Source: Saccharopolyspora_C sp047200635 (GTDB lineage: Bacteria; Actinomycetota; Actinomycetes; Mycobacteriales; Pseudonocardiaceae). From it: 64,000 bases of DNA. Both the position numbers and the translations under genes were made by a program. Shown in pieces: positions 59,101-63,128 of the stretch. The number at the start of each line of letters is the position of its first letter. The first letter of the stretch is position 1. The notes under the pieces are model-generated. The model was not told where the DNA came from, searched no databases, and was given only the letters and a program-made list of their open reading frames with translations. The stretch covers positions 124,001 to 188,000 of the forward strand of contig NZ_JBJZOI010000001.1 in assembly GCF_047200635.1 (NCBI RefSeq). Direction: 5' to 3'.

Positions 59101-61739
59101 ACGTCACCGCGTCCGGGCTGCGCGCCGCCGGGCACCCGCTGCTCGGCGCCGCCGTGGAGCTCGCCGACGCCGACACCACCGTGTTCACCAGCAGGCTGTC
59201 CCGGCGCACCCATCCGTGGCTCGCCGAGCACGTCGTCGGCGGGGTCGCGCTGGTCCCCGGCACGGCGTTGCTGGAGCTGGCGCTGCGGGCGGGGTGGGAG
59301 TCGGGCTCCGCGCGCGTCGAGGAGCTGACGCTGGCCGCCCCGCTGGAACTGCCCGCGCGCGGCGGGGTGCAGGTGCAGGTGGTCGCGGCCGCTGCCGACG
59401 AGACCGGCCGCCGCACGCTCACCGCGCACGCCCGGCCGGACGGCGACGAGGACTGGACCCTGCACGCCACCGGCGTCCTCGGCACCGGTGGCGCCCCCGA
59501 GCCCATCGGGGACCGGCCGCCGGAGGCCGAACCGCTCGACCTGGACGGTTGCTACGAGCGGTTCGCCGACCTCGGCTTCGAGTACGGGCCGGTGTTCCGG
59601 GGCCTGCGCGCGGCGTGGCGCCACGGGGACGAGGTGTTCGCCGAGGTCGCGCTGCCCGCCGAGGTCGCCGCCGCCGACTACGGGCTGCACCCGGCGCTGC
59701 TGGACGCGGGCCTGCACGCCGCGCTGCTCACCGGCTCCGACGGTGGTGTCCCGTTCGAGTGGACCGGGGTGTCGCTGCACGCCACCGGCGCCGCGGCGCT
59801 GCGGGTGCGGTTGCGTCGCACCGGGGAGGACTCGTTGCGGCTCACGGCCACCGATCCCACCGGAGCGCCCGTGCTCACCGCCGACGCGCTGCGCACCCGG
59901 GTCCCGCGCACCGGCATCGGCCGCGACGCCCTGTTCCGCGCCGAGCGGCGGCCCGCCGAGGGCGAGGACCTCGCCGAGGTACCGGTGCTCGTCGGCCCGG
60001 ATCCGTTCGGCCTGGCGGACGTGTTCGCGCAGGACGGCCGGGACGCCGAGATCGCCCCCGGCCTCGCCGAGGTGCCGCGCTCGGCCGCCGACGCGCTGTG
60101 CTCGCTGGACGCGGGGCACGAGGCCGCCGACGCGCACGCGCTCACTGGACGGGTGCTGCGGCTGGCGCGGGAGTGGGCGTCCGCCGAACGAGGCGGGAGG
60201 CTGGTGTTCGCGATCCGCGAGACCGCCGGGCTGGCCGCCGCGGCCGCCGCCGGACTGGTGCGCACCGCCGCGACCGAGCACCCCGGCCGCTTCGCGCTGC
60301 TGGACCTCGGCGACGACCACCCCACCGCGGGTGACCTGCTGCGGGCTCTGGCGGTCGGCGAACCGGAGGTGTCCCTGGTGGGCGGTGCGCCGGTGGTGCC
60401 GAGGCTGGTCCGCGCGGCCGCCGCCGACCCGGTCGAGTGGGACGCTGGGGGAACGGTGCTCATCACCGGCGGCACCGGCGGCCTCGGCCGGATCCTCGCC
60501 CGCCACCTCGCGAGCCGGGGCGTGCGCCACCTGCTGCTGGCGGGTCGCAGGGGGCCCGAGGCCGAGGGAGCGGCGGAACTGCTCGCCGAGCTCGGCGAGC
60601 TGGGCGCCGAGGCGCGGCTGGTCGCCTGCGACGTGGCCGACCGCGCCGCGCTCGACGAGCTGCTGGTCGGAATTCCCGCTCAGCACCCGCTGACCGCCGT
60701 GCTGCACGCGGCCGGGGTGCTCGACGACGGCGTGCTGGACTCGCTCACCCCGGAGCGGCTGGACGCCGTGCTGCGGCCGAAGGCCGACGCCGCCTGGAAC
60801 CTGCACGAGGCCACCCGGGACCGGGACCTCGGGGCGTTCGTGCTGTTCTCCTCGGTCGCCGGGATGTTCGGCGCGGCCGGCCAGGGCGGCTACGCCGCCG
60901 CGAACTCCTACCTGGACGCGCTGGCCCGCCACCGCCGCGCCCGCTCGTTGCCCGCGCTCTCGCTGGCCTGGGGCCTCTGGGAGGACGGCATGGCCGGGGA
61001 GCTCGGCGAGCGGGAGGCCGATCGGATCCGGCGCTCCGGGATGCCGCCGCTGAGCGAGGAGCTCGGGGTGGCGCTGTTCGACGCGGCCCTGGGGTCGGCC
61101 GAACCGGTGCTGGCCCCCGTCCGGCTCGACCTGCCCGCGCTGCGCGCCCAGGAGGAGCTGCCCCCGCTGCTGCGCGGCCTGATCCGCTCGGCGCCCGCCC
61201 GCCCGGCCGCCGCCGACGGCCAGGACCTCGCCACCCGGCTCGCCGAGCGCTCCGCACCGCAGCGGCGGGAACTGCTGCTGGAGCTGGTGCGCACGCACGC
61301 CGCTCAGGTCCTCGGTCACGCCGACGCGGCGGGCATCGGGGAGGACGGCGAGTTCCAGTCCCTCGGCTTCGACTCGCTCACCGCGGTGGAGTTCCGCAAC
61401 CGGCTCGGCACCGCCACCGGCCTGCGCCTGCCCGCCACGCTGCTGTTCGACCACCCGACACCCGGGCAGCTGGTGGACCACCTGCTCGGCGAACTCGCGC
61501 CCGGGGACGGCGGGCCGGAATCGCTGCTCGCCGAGCTGGACCGGGTGCAGCGCTCGTTCGACGGCCTGGAGGTCGACGAGGAGCTGCACGAGCGGATCGC
61601 GGGTCGCATCGAGGTGCTGCGCAGCAAGTGGCAGGCGGTGCGCGGCGGGTCGGGGGAGGACGGCGAGGACTACGACTTCGCCGACGCCACCGACGCGGAC
61701 ATGTTCGACCTGCTCGACAACGAACTCGGTCTCTCCTGA
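41190..61739 (+). CDS. Four-module type I PKS, NysC/AmphC-like: 4 x KS-AT-DH-KR-ACP (polyene-forming)
   Basis: 6,849 residues from ATG 41190 (GCGGGAG upstream; the in-frame GTG at 41187 is an alternative). Docking helix EALRRSLKEVERLREQN. Active sites as KS Cys, AT Ser, DH His, KR Tyr, ACP Ser. Module 3: 204, 636, 931, 1496, 1663. Module 4: 1892, 2337, 2636, 3187, 3349. Module 5: 3578, 4021, 4318, 4880, 5046. Module 6: 5274, 5715, 6014, 6568, 6729. Every AT has HAFH (malonyl); every DH keeps HxxxGxxxxP and a DxxxQ/H motif; every KR keeps Tyr and an LDD or VDD motif (B-type). Four conjugated E double bonds are expected. The module 3 KS has TGCSSS instead of TACSSS; modules 4 and 5 have ATDSQQ in place of AMDPQQ. 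NysC has six modules, so this protein is two shorter. The C-terminal docking helix ends DLLDNELGLS, of the same type as proteins A and J. Confidence 0.96.
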   Translation: MADSENEYVEALRRSLKEVERLREQNQRLVSAAAEPIAVIGIGCRFPGGVATPEQLWDLVAGERDAIGGFPADRGWDLERLGGDGAGASLAREGGFLDGMAEFDAEFFGISPREAVAMDPQQRLLLETAWEALERAGIDPVALRGSATGVFTGTTGQDYGQVLDASDEDVEVYSTTGHAACVLSGRLSYLFGLEGPAITVDTGCSSSLVALHQAVQALRGGECSLALSGGASVMATPHAFVSFTAQHGLAADGRCKPFSDAADGTGWGEGAGVLVLERLSDARRNGHPVLAVVRGSAINQDGASNGLTAPNGPAQQRVIRAALENARLDTSDVDVVEAHGTGTSLGDPIEAQALLATYGQGRDVPLWLGSVKSNLGHTQAAAGVAGVIKMVLAMRHGELPRTLHAAAPSSDVDWSAGAVALLTERRDWPGTGRPRRAGVSSFGISGTNAHVIVEQAPAAPDAERAAEVEPGVVALPVSARGPRALAAQVERLTAHLAEHPGAAPVDVALALAESRSDFEHRAVLLAGADGLTELASGVAEDRPPLAFAFSGQGSQRLGMGRELHARFPVFAAAFDAVLAELDRHLDRALREVVWGEDQGTLSDTGFAQPALFAVEVALFRLAESWGVRPDYLVGHSIGEIAAAHVAGVLSLPDAAALVAARGRLMRALPAGGGMLALEATEDEVAGLVGDRLGLAAINGPSSLVLSGSVELLDDVERSWRERGRRAKRLAVSHAFHSPLMDPVLDDFRAVVAGLDLRAPEIPIVSALTGADPATVEHWVRHVREPVRYAAALDALRASGVRAFLELGPDGVLSALHRENVPEAVAVPVLRAGRDEELTAITALAGLHVAGVPVDWTAPLAGTGARRVELPTYPFQRSRFWPSRSRTRGGDAPAAGPGTHPLLGARIDLAGGEEVVFGSVLSTGTQPWLAGHVVGGRVLLPGTAFVELAIRAADETGCARVEELALAAPLVLEPEAATRLQVRVTAADADGRRSIEVHSRAEELAPWTLHATGVLGPDAAEGVALAEWPPAAAEADVTGTYDRLAELGFDYGPAFRGLRRVWCAEDVVFAEVALPEGTEPGEFGLHPALLDAVQQAAAFADLGPISRGGLPFAWEGGALHASGASTVRARLAKTGAGAVSLVLADAEGAPVATVDSLLAREVPAGQAAAAAARDALFRLDHVPVRPGEVPASVTVLGSADALAAAGVSVRELPGLGAVRADGTVPDRVVVPVRGGDDVVRSAHEVTAGVLAQIREWLSREEFAASRLVFLTADAAEDPAAAAAHGLVRVAETEHPGRFGVLRRAAGASPRAVATALGSAESDLLVRGEEVLAARLARATPAAEPSTWDPDGTVLITGGTGGLGAALAEHLVRERGVRHLLLLSRRGPGAEGAPELAARLRELGAAVAVVACDAADREALAEVLAAVPGEHPLTAVVHAAGVVDDGVVESLSPERLAAVLRPKVDAAWHLHELVGDVSAFVLFSSVAATFGSAGQGNYAAGNAFLDALARHRRAAGLPATALAWGPWSGAAGMTGALAEADVRRLRRAGMPPLELARGLALFDAAVAGDDPAPLPVRLDLAVLRSRGEVPPLLRGLLRAPATRAAAAEGAAGAGGPIARLSGMSAQDQRDALLELVRARVAAVLGHTGASAVRAARQFQDLGLDSLTAVELRNGLGADTGLRLPATLVFDHPTPAALAGHLHAELFGGAAEVQVSAPARSDADDPVVIVGMACRYPGGVASPEDLWRLVSEGGEGIGEFPTNRGWDLDALFDPDPDVPGRTHVRRGGFLHEAPEFDPGFFEMSPREALATDSQQRLLLEVSWEALERAGLDPHGLRGSPTGVFAGVMYNDYGTLLPGAEFEPYRGNGSAPSVASGRVSYAFGFEGPAVTVDTACSSSLVALHQAAQALRSGECALALAGGVTVMSTPSTFVEFSRQRGLSPDGRCKAFSDAADGVGWSEGVGMLVLERRSDAERLGHEILAVLRGSAVNQDGASNGLTAPNGPSQQRVIRQALAAAGLSTSDVDAVEAHGTGTRLGDPIEAQALLATYGQDRAEPLWLGTVKSNIGHTQAAAGVAGVIKMVQAMRHGSLAASPHAGTPSPEVDWEAGAVRLLADERPWPEGDHPRRAGVSSFGISGTNAHVILEQGPPPAAESGGLAEETGAVLPWVLSGRTPQALRAQAARLLGHAQVGTTARTDLAFSLATTRSAFEHRAVLLGADREESLRALAALTTGEPDPRIVDGAAVEGGLAILFSGQGAQRLGMGRELHARFPVFATAFDAAVRELDRYLDRPLRDVVWGEDEDVLSGTGFAQPALFAFEVALYRLLESWGVRPDHLAGHSLGEVVAAHVAGVLDLADAARLVGARARLMRELPAGGAMIAVRATEEEVLPLLGPGVALGAINAPGSVVLSGEREAVEELAARFAADGRRTTRLRVSHAFHSPLVEPVLAEFAEAVAGLDFQPPRIPIVSNATGELAGPEIATPEHWVCHVRACVRFADGVRAMSGLGDRTFLELGPDAALTGLVADSAAEDAVAVPALRRAESEERALLAAVARLHTRGVPCDWTALLPGARRVELPTYAFQHETLWPSPATGTADPRSLGVRAAEHPLLGGAVEVADSGDVLLTGRLARTSPPWLAEHAVRGAALLPGTAFVELVTRAGDEVGCDRVDHLTIGVPLALPESGAVQLQVRLGAEEGGRRPVEVYARPEGDPVLSWTRHAVGTLTAGDAVAPEALAEWPPAGARPVDLAGCYDALSDAGFDYGPAFRGLTAAWRREEELFAEVELPEPARADAGSYGMHPALADAALHVLAQLGGARRGLPFTWDGVSLHAAGASSLRVRITPGDGDAVALAIADETGAPVASVSALTLREPAESAAAPAHRDALFRLEWTPVRPGTGGAASVAVDGFGLGAALRQAAVPAGPGVLLRALTTGGGGPDAAHAVAAEVLGAVREHLAGEDGSRLVFVTREATTGGDPAAAVAWGLVRSAEREHPGRFGLLDLDAPHPDAELLAQAVASGEPQLRMRDGVLAATRLARLPEPAADDWNPDELVLITGGTGGLGGVVARHLVRERGVRRLLLVSRRGGESDGVVPLVAELTAMGAEVLVAACDVAERSEVAELLSRYEVGAVVHAAGVLDDGVVESLSPERLAAVLRPKVDAAWHLHELVGDVSAFVLFSSLAGTLGSPAQGAYAAANAFLDALAQHRRAAGLPAVSLAWGPWADSGMTGALTAADRERMVRSGLPPLPVEQGLALFDLATGAEEAVVVPARLDLPAWRERGEVPAVLRGLIRGRVRRAGTGVSRALGDRLAALPEAERATALLDLVRARVAAVLGHAGAAEVEPQRAFQELGFDSLTAVELRNEINSATGLRLPATAVFDHPNAEALARFVAGELFGASPETTPEEILPPVVDDPVVIVGMACRYPGGVASPEDLWRLVAEGGDAITGFPVDRGWDLDELYHPDPDHHGTSCTREGGFLHEAAEFDPAFFGMSPREALATDSQQRLLLEVSWEAVERAGIDPVSLRGSRTGVFAGVMYNDYGSLLSGTEFEGYQGHGSAGSVASGRVSYAFGFEGPAVTVDTACSSSLVGMHLAAQALRSGECSLALAGGVTVMSTPSTFVEFSRQRGLSADGRCRSFGDAADGVGWSEGVGVVVLERLSEARRRGHEVLAVLRGSAVNQDGASNGLTAPNGPSQQRVIRQALASAGLSTSDVAVVEAHGTGTALGDPIEAQALLATYGQDRDEPLWLGSVKSNIGHAQAAAGVAGVIKMVQAVRRGALPPTLHADPPSSRVDWEQGAVELLTEERPWPEVAGPRRAGVSSFGISGTNAHVILEQAEPAPAPAEPRREHGTVPWVLSGRTEQALRDQAARLAAHLEAIPAPDPADVGLSLATCRSGFEHRAVVLADEPGATLEALRAVAEGTAATVPHGRVSGGGLAFLFAGQGSQRLGMGRQLAARFPVFAEALDEALAAVDEHLDRPLRAVMWGEDAEALHRTEFAQPALFAVEIALFRLVSSWGVRPDHLAGHSIGEITAAHASGVLSLADAATLVVARGRLMQALPRGGAMSALRAAEDEVSALVEGRADIGVAAVNGPGSVVVSGTESAVSEVEAHFPGARRLRVSHAFHSPLVDPVLDEFRTVAESLTYHEAAIPIVSSATGRSEREAVRDPEHWVRHVRRAVRFADAVRELVALGATTFLDIGPDGSLAALAQGSLDATAVAIPLVRKDRTEPDAALAGLAGLHVRGVELDWSALLPGARRVELPTYAFQHRRFWPVPAAGAGDVRAAGLTSAGHPLLGATVERADEDGFLFTSRLSARTTPWLAEHVVGGLVLVPGTAFAELVLRAGDEAGCDRIEELTLAAPLVLPEQEAVRVQVWVGAEDGGRRGVEVFSRPDGAEGRDWTRHASGAVTTGSAGCQVPWPPQGQPVDLDGTYERLAEAGFDYGPAFRGLRAAWRGGDEVCAEVELPEGTEVDGFGLHPALLDAGVQAAALLGELPEGALPFSWRGLSLHATGASALRVRLTRLGPDEVALAATDPAGEPVVSVDALRLRAASAESAAERDPLYRVTWTEAGGTGEPGPVAVLGDPGFAAELRAAGVEVAETAEPDALDDPGALAGCPPVVLAPVGAAGGDPVTSAHALLADVLELLRRWQRAPRPARLVLVTRRAVARDGTEDVLDLAAAAAWGLVRAAEAENPGTFGLADLDDAAASLPPLAEPTAEPRVLRDGVAHVGRLEQTPAGREPVPWAESGRVLITGGTGGLGGAVARHLAVEHGVRELLLVSRTGRAPELAGELAGLGVDVLVAACDVAERSEVAELLSRYEVGAVVHAAGVLDDGVVESLSPERLAAVLRPKVDAAWHLHELAGDVSAFVLFSSLAGTFGAAGQANYAAANAFLDALAAHRSAAGLPAVSLAWGPWVDSGGMTGTLAEADRRRLARSGIPPLSHERGLALFDGALTGESAVVVPARFDFAALRGRTEVPELLRGLVRAPARRAVASRAGAAGTLERRLGALDAEARRARVLELVRAQAAAVLGHAGAAEVDPRLAFQDLGFDSLTAVELRNRLAAETGLRLPATLVFDHPTAEALTGHLLAELLGERPEAVAAPEVSGADDPVVIVGMACRYPGGVASPEDLWRLVSEGVDAISGFPENRGWDVEALYDPDPDHHGTSCTREGGFLHDAAEFDPAFFGMSPREAVTTDPQQRLLLETTWEAVERAGIDPVSLRGSRTGVFAGVMYNDYSEVLSGAEHEGYQGHGSAGSVASGRVSYTFGFEGPAVTVDTACSSSLVAMHWAAQALRSGECSLALAGGVSVMATPAAFVEFSRQRGLSPDGRCKAFSDAADGVGWSEGVGMLVLERRSDAERLGHEVLAVLRGSAVNQDGASNGLTAPNGPSQQRVIRQALASAGLSTSDVDAVEAHGTGTRLGDPIEAQALLATYGQDRERPLLLGSVKSNIGHTQAAAGVAGVIKMVQAMRHGELPRSLHAGNPSSEVDWSAGAVDLLAEPAAWPDAGRPRRAAVSSFGISGTNAHTVLEQPPHRPEPERPRTGGLVPLALSAKTPEALRAQADLLAARVDAGAALDDLAFSLGTGRAAFDHRAVVLAAEQQAAARSLRALAAGRPDPEVLDGQVAGGGLAVLFTGQGSQRLGMGRELHARFPDFAAALDAACAALDPHLDRPLREVMWGEDPELLADTGYAQPALFAVEVALFRLVESWGVRPDHLAGHSIGELTAAHVAGSLDLADAAALVAARGRLMRSLPPGGAMTALEATEEELVPLLAGRERELGLAAVNGPASVVVSGVAEAVEEVAAHFRELGRRTTGLHVSHAFHSPLVEPVLEEFRAVAAGLEHAPPRIPIRSTSTGQELTAPGAEHWTEHARGTVRFADAVRALHEQGVSAFLELGPDGVLTALARESAPEAALVPALRGDAPEEPALLAALARLHVLGRSPDWRALLPGARRVELPTYPFQRREFWPDAPVRTGDVTASGLRAAGHPLLGAAVELADADTTVFTSRLSRRTHPWLAEHVVGGVALVPGTALLELALRAGWESGSARVEELTLAAPLELPARGGVQVQVVAAAADETGRRTLTAHARPDGDEDWTLHATGVLGTGGAPEPIGDRPPEAEPLDLDGCYERFADLGFEYGPVFRGLRAAWRHGDEVFAEVALPAEVAAADYGLHPALLDAGLHAALLTGSDGGVPFEWTGVSLHATGAAALRVRLRRTGEDSLRLTATDPTGAPVLTADALRTRVPRTGIGRDALFRAERRPAEGEDLAEVPVLVGPDPFGLADVFAQDGRDAEIAPGLAEVPRSAADALCSLDAGHEAADAHALTGRVLRLAREWASAERGGRLVFAIRETAGLAAAAAAGLVRTAATEHPGRFALLDLGDDHPTAGDLLRALAVGEPEVSLVGGAPVVPRLVRAAAADPVEWDAGGTVLITGGTGGLGRILARHLASRGVRHLLLAGRRGPEAEGAAELLAELGELGAEARLVACDVADRAALDELLVGIPAQHPLTAVLHAAGVLDDGVLDSLTPERLDAVLRPKADAAWNLHEATRDRDLGAFVLFSSVAGMFGAAGQGGYAAANSYLDALARHRRARSLPALSLAWGLWEDGMAGELGEREADRIRRSGMPPLSEELGVALFDAALGSAEPVLAPVRLDLPALRAQEELPPLLRGLIRSAPARPAAADGQDLATRLAERSAPQRRELLLELVRTHAAQVLGHADAAGIGEDGEFQSLGFDSLTAVEFRNRLGTATGLRLPATLLFDHPTPGQLVDHLLGELAPGDGGPESLLAELDRVQRSFDGLEVDEELHERIAGRIEVLRSKWQAVRGGSGEDGEDYDFADATDADMFDLLDNELGLS
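42195..42401 (+). repeat. KS recombination patch, copy 2 (module 3), partner at 12104-12310
   Basis: Seven mismatches in 207 bases to the copy in the J-like PKS 30 kb away, although the flanking KS sequence is more divergent. This suggests gene conversion. Confidence 0.8.
45486..45638 (+). repeat. KR repeat in module 3 (partner 50559-50711)
   Basis: 153 bases around the KR VDD motif with four mismatches to module 4. It overlaps the family of KR patches shared by modules 3, 4 and 5. Confidence 0.75.
50487..50711 (+). repeat. KR repeat in module 4 (partners 55566-55742 and 45486-45638)
   Basis: 50487-50663 matches module 5 with one mismatch in 177 bases; 50559-50711 matches module 3 with four mismatches in 153. 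The central unit shares different flanks with different modules, a mosaic pattern. Confidence 0.85.
55566..55742 (+). repeat. KR repeat in module 5 (partner 50487-50663)
   Basis: 177 bases with a single C/T difference from module 4; identity breaks at the codon after the shared GCCTGGCAC. Confidence 0.85.
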
Positions 61740-61744
61740 CGCGG

Positions 61745-61758
61745 GGCTCCCGGGAGCC
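61745..61758. terminator. Palindrome GGCTCCCGGGAGCC just after the PKS stop, possible terminator
   Basis: Perfect 14-base self-complementary sequence 5 bases after the stop of the four-module PKS. With only a minimal loop the stem is short, so termination is plausible rather than certain. Confidence 0.4.
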
Positions 61759-61768
61759 GCTGCCGAAG

Positions 61769-61918
61769 AGGTCGGAGGCTGTCGGCCACGAGCCGCAGGA
61801 GCCTGTGCGGCTGTGCTTGCTGGGGTTCCGCGGAGTGGGTGACGAGCGTTGCCGCGAGCGGCCCGGCGATGTCCTCGGCCGCGATGCCGCCGCGCAGCGA
61901 GCCGTCTCGGACACTGCT
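61769..61918 (-). pseudogene. TetR-family regulator, C-terminal fragment
   Basis: The minus-strand frame gives about 50 residues, with GSLRGGIAAEDIAGPL and LLRLVADSLRPL. This resembles the end of TetR regulators, where a 'G.LR.D...EDI' stretch is followed by a helix ending in '..LL.DGLRP'. The N-terminal DNA-binding part is absent: upstream, the frame runs into the dehydrogenase fragment. A TetR gene facing a dehydrogenase gene is a common divergent pair, and both members appear broken here. The family call rests on pattern only. Confidence 0.5.
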
Positions 61919-61922
61919 TCCA

Positions 61923-62202
61923 GGGAGGCTCCGCGAGCGCGGCGCGCGTGTGATCGTCACCGGGAGGAAGCCGGGCACCCCGCGCGCAGCGCGCGATCTC
62001 GACGCCGATCTGGGCGAAGTCCGGTCAGTCGCCGGACCAGCTGGCGACCGTCACCGAGGCGATCGCGGCGGCGATTCCGCTGGGTCGCCTCGGCGAGGCG
62101 CGTGAAGCCGTCGCGACGGTGGCGTTCCTGTTCTCCGACGACGCCGACTGCGTCACCGGCGATGACATCGTCGTCGGCGGTGGGGCGGGACTGCGCGCCT
62201 GA
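61923..62202 (+). pseudogene. Short-chain dehydrogenase/reductase (SDR), internally deleted remnant
   Basis: Two pieces in different frames. The first (61923 to about 62030) reads GRLRERGARVIVTGRK, like the second strand of the SDR Rossmann fold, but the TGxxxGIG loop before it is missing. The second (from about 62029 to the TGA at 62200-62202) reads IPLGRLGEAREAVATVAFLF then DDADCVTGDDIVVGGGAGLRA, the standard SDR C-terminus. The central 100 or more residues, including the YxxxK active site, are lost. It cannot make an enzyme and was probably part of an ancestral flanking region. Confidence 0.75.
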
Positions 62203-62269
62203 GGCCGAACCGCGACCGCGGCCACGCTCCACCGGCGCCAGCCCCCGAACGGACGCGAGCGCCCGCCGT

Positions 62270-63100
62270 TCACAGGGGGCGGCGGAAGCCGCGGACGGCG
62301 ATGCCGGCGGCGACGATCGCGACGAGGCCGCTCACCAGCAGCGACGGGCCCACCAGGTCGTTGCCGTCGAGGCCGAGGGCGACCGCGCGGGAGGCGTCGA
62401 CCGCGTAGGTGAGCGGGTTGAGGCGCGCGATGACTTCCAGCCAGTCCGGCAGCTGCTCGATCGGGACGAAGGCGCTGGAGATGAACATGAGCGGGATCAT
62501 CAGCAGGACGCTGATGTTCTGCATCGGCTCGGTGCTGCGCATGCACGCGCCCATCGCGAGGAAGACCCAGCTCAGCGCGCTGCCGACGCCGAGGGTGAGC
62601 AGTGCGGACAGCACCATGCCGGGCAGTCCGCCGGGCGGCGCGTAGTCGAGCAGGACCACCGCCAGCACGAGGATCATCACCAGCTGCACGGCGCTGCGCA
62701 CCAGGTCGGAGGTGCTGCGGGCCAGCAGCAGCGAGCTCGGCATGATCGGCATCGAGCGCAGCCGCGCCACGATGCCGTTGCGCAGGTCCTCGACCAGGCC
62801 CACCCCGGTCTGCGAGGAGGTCTGCACGACGTGGTTGACCAGGATCGCGGGCATCAGGAAGTCGAGGTACTCGGTGCCCGGCGGCAGTCCGCTCGCGAGC
62901 GGGATGTTCCCGAAGATCTGGGTGAACACGAACAGCGCCATCATCGGCTGGATCAGCCCCACCAGCACCAGGCCGGGATCGGTGAGGAACGCCCGCATCG
63001 AGCGGCCGGTGAGGACGACGACCTGGGTCATCGCGGAACTGCCGTTCCACCGCGCCGCCAGATCCGCGGTCGCCTGGTTCGAGTGGGACATCGCGGTCAT
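62270..63100 (-). CDS. ABC-2 type exporter permease, DrrB-like
   Basis: 276 residues from the ATG at 63100, with GGAG 5 bases upstream. About six hydrophobic membrane segments follow a short cytoplasmic N-terminus. The segment DLRNGIVARLRSMPIMPSSLLLARS is shared by the DrrB/NodJ-type permeases of antibiotic exporters. With the ATPase encoded 28 bases upstream it forms a DrrAB-type exporter in the cytoplasmic membrane. It could export the polyene, but nystatin and natamycin clusters use fused ABC exporters (NysG/NysH, PimA/PimB). Since broken genes separate it from the PKS, it may belong to a neighbouring system. Confidence 0.9.
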   Translation of the reverse strand: MTAMSHSNQATADLAARWNGSSAMTQVVVLTGRSMRAFLTDPGLVLVGLIQPMMALFVFTQIFGNIPLASGLPPGTEYLDFLMPAILVNHVVQTSSQTGVGLVEDLRNGIVARLRSMPIMPSSLLLARSTSDLVRSAVQLVMILVLAVVLLDYAPPGGLPGMVLSALLTLGVGSALSWVFLAMGACMRSTEPMQNISVLLMIPLMFISSAFVPIEQLPDWLEVIARLNPLTYAVDASRAVALGLDGNDLVGPSLLVSGLVAIVAAGIAVRGFRRPL

Positions 63101-63128
63101 GGTCGCTCCACTGCGGTCGGGGGCGGGA

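Larger units (their letters stand above)
61740..62269. other. Intergenic region with remains of a TetR/SDR gene pair
   Basis: 530 bases without an intact gene. It begins with a palindrome (61745-61758), then holds an antisense TetR C-terminal fragment (61769-61918) and two fragments of a short-chain dehydrogenase (61923-62202). The last 67 bases before the permease stop show nothing recognisable. It probably marks a rearranged edge of the cluster. Confidence 0.6.

Noticed and set aside
51462..61589. Another giant antisense frame opposite modules 5 and 6
   Set aside because: Same GC-bias artefact; it mirrors the PKS repeats and has no start context.
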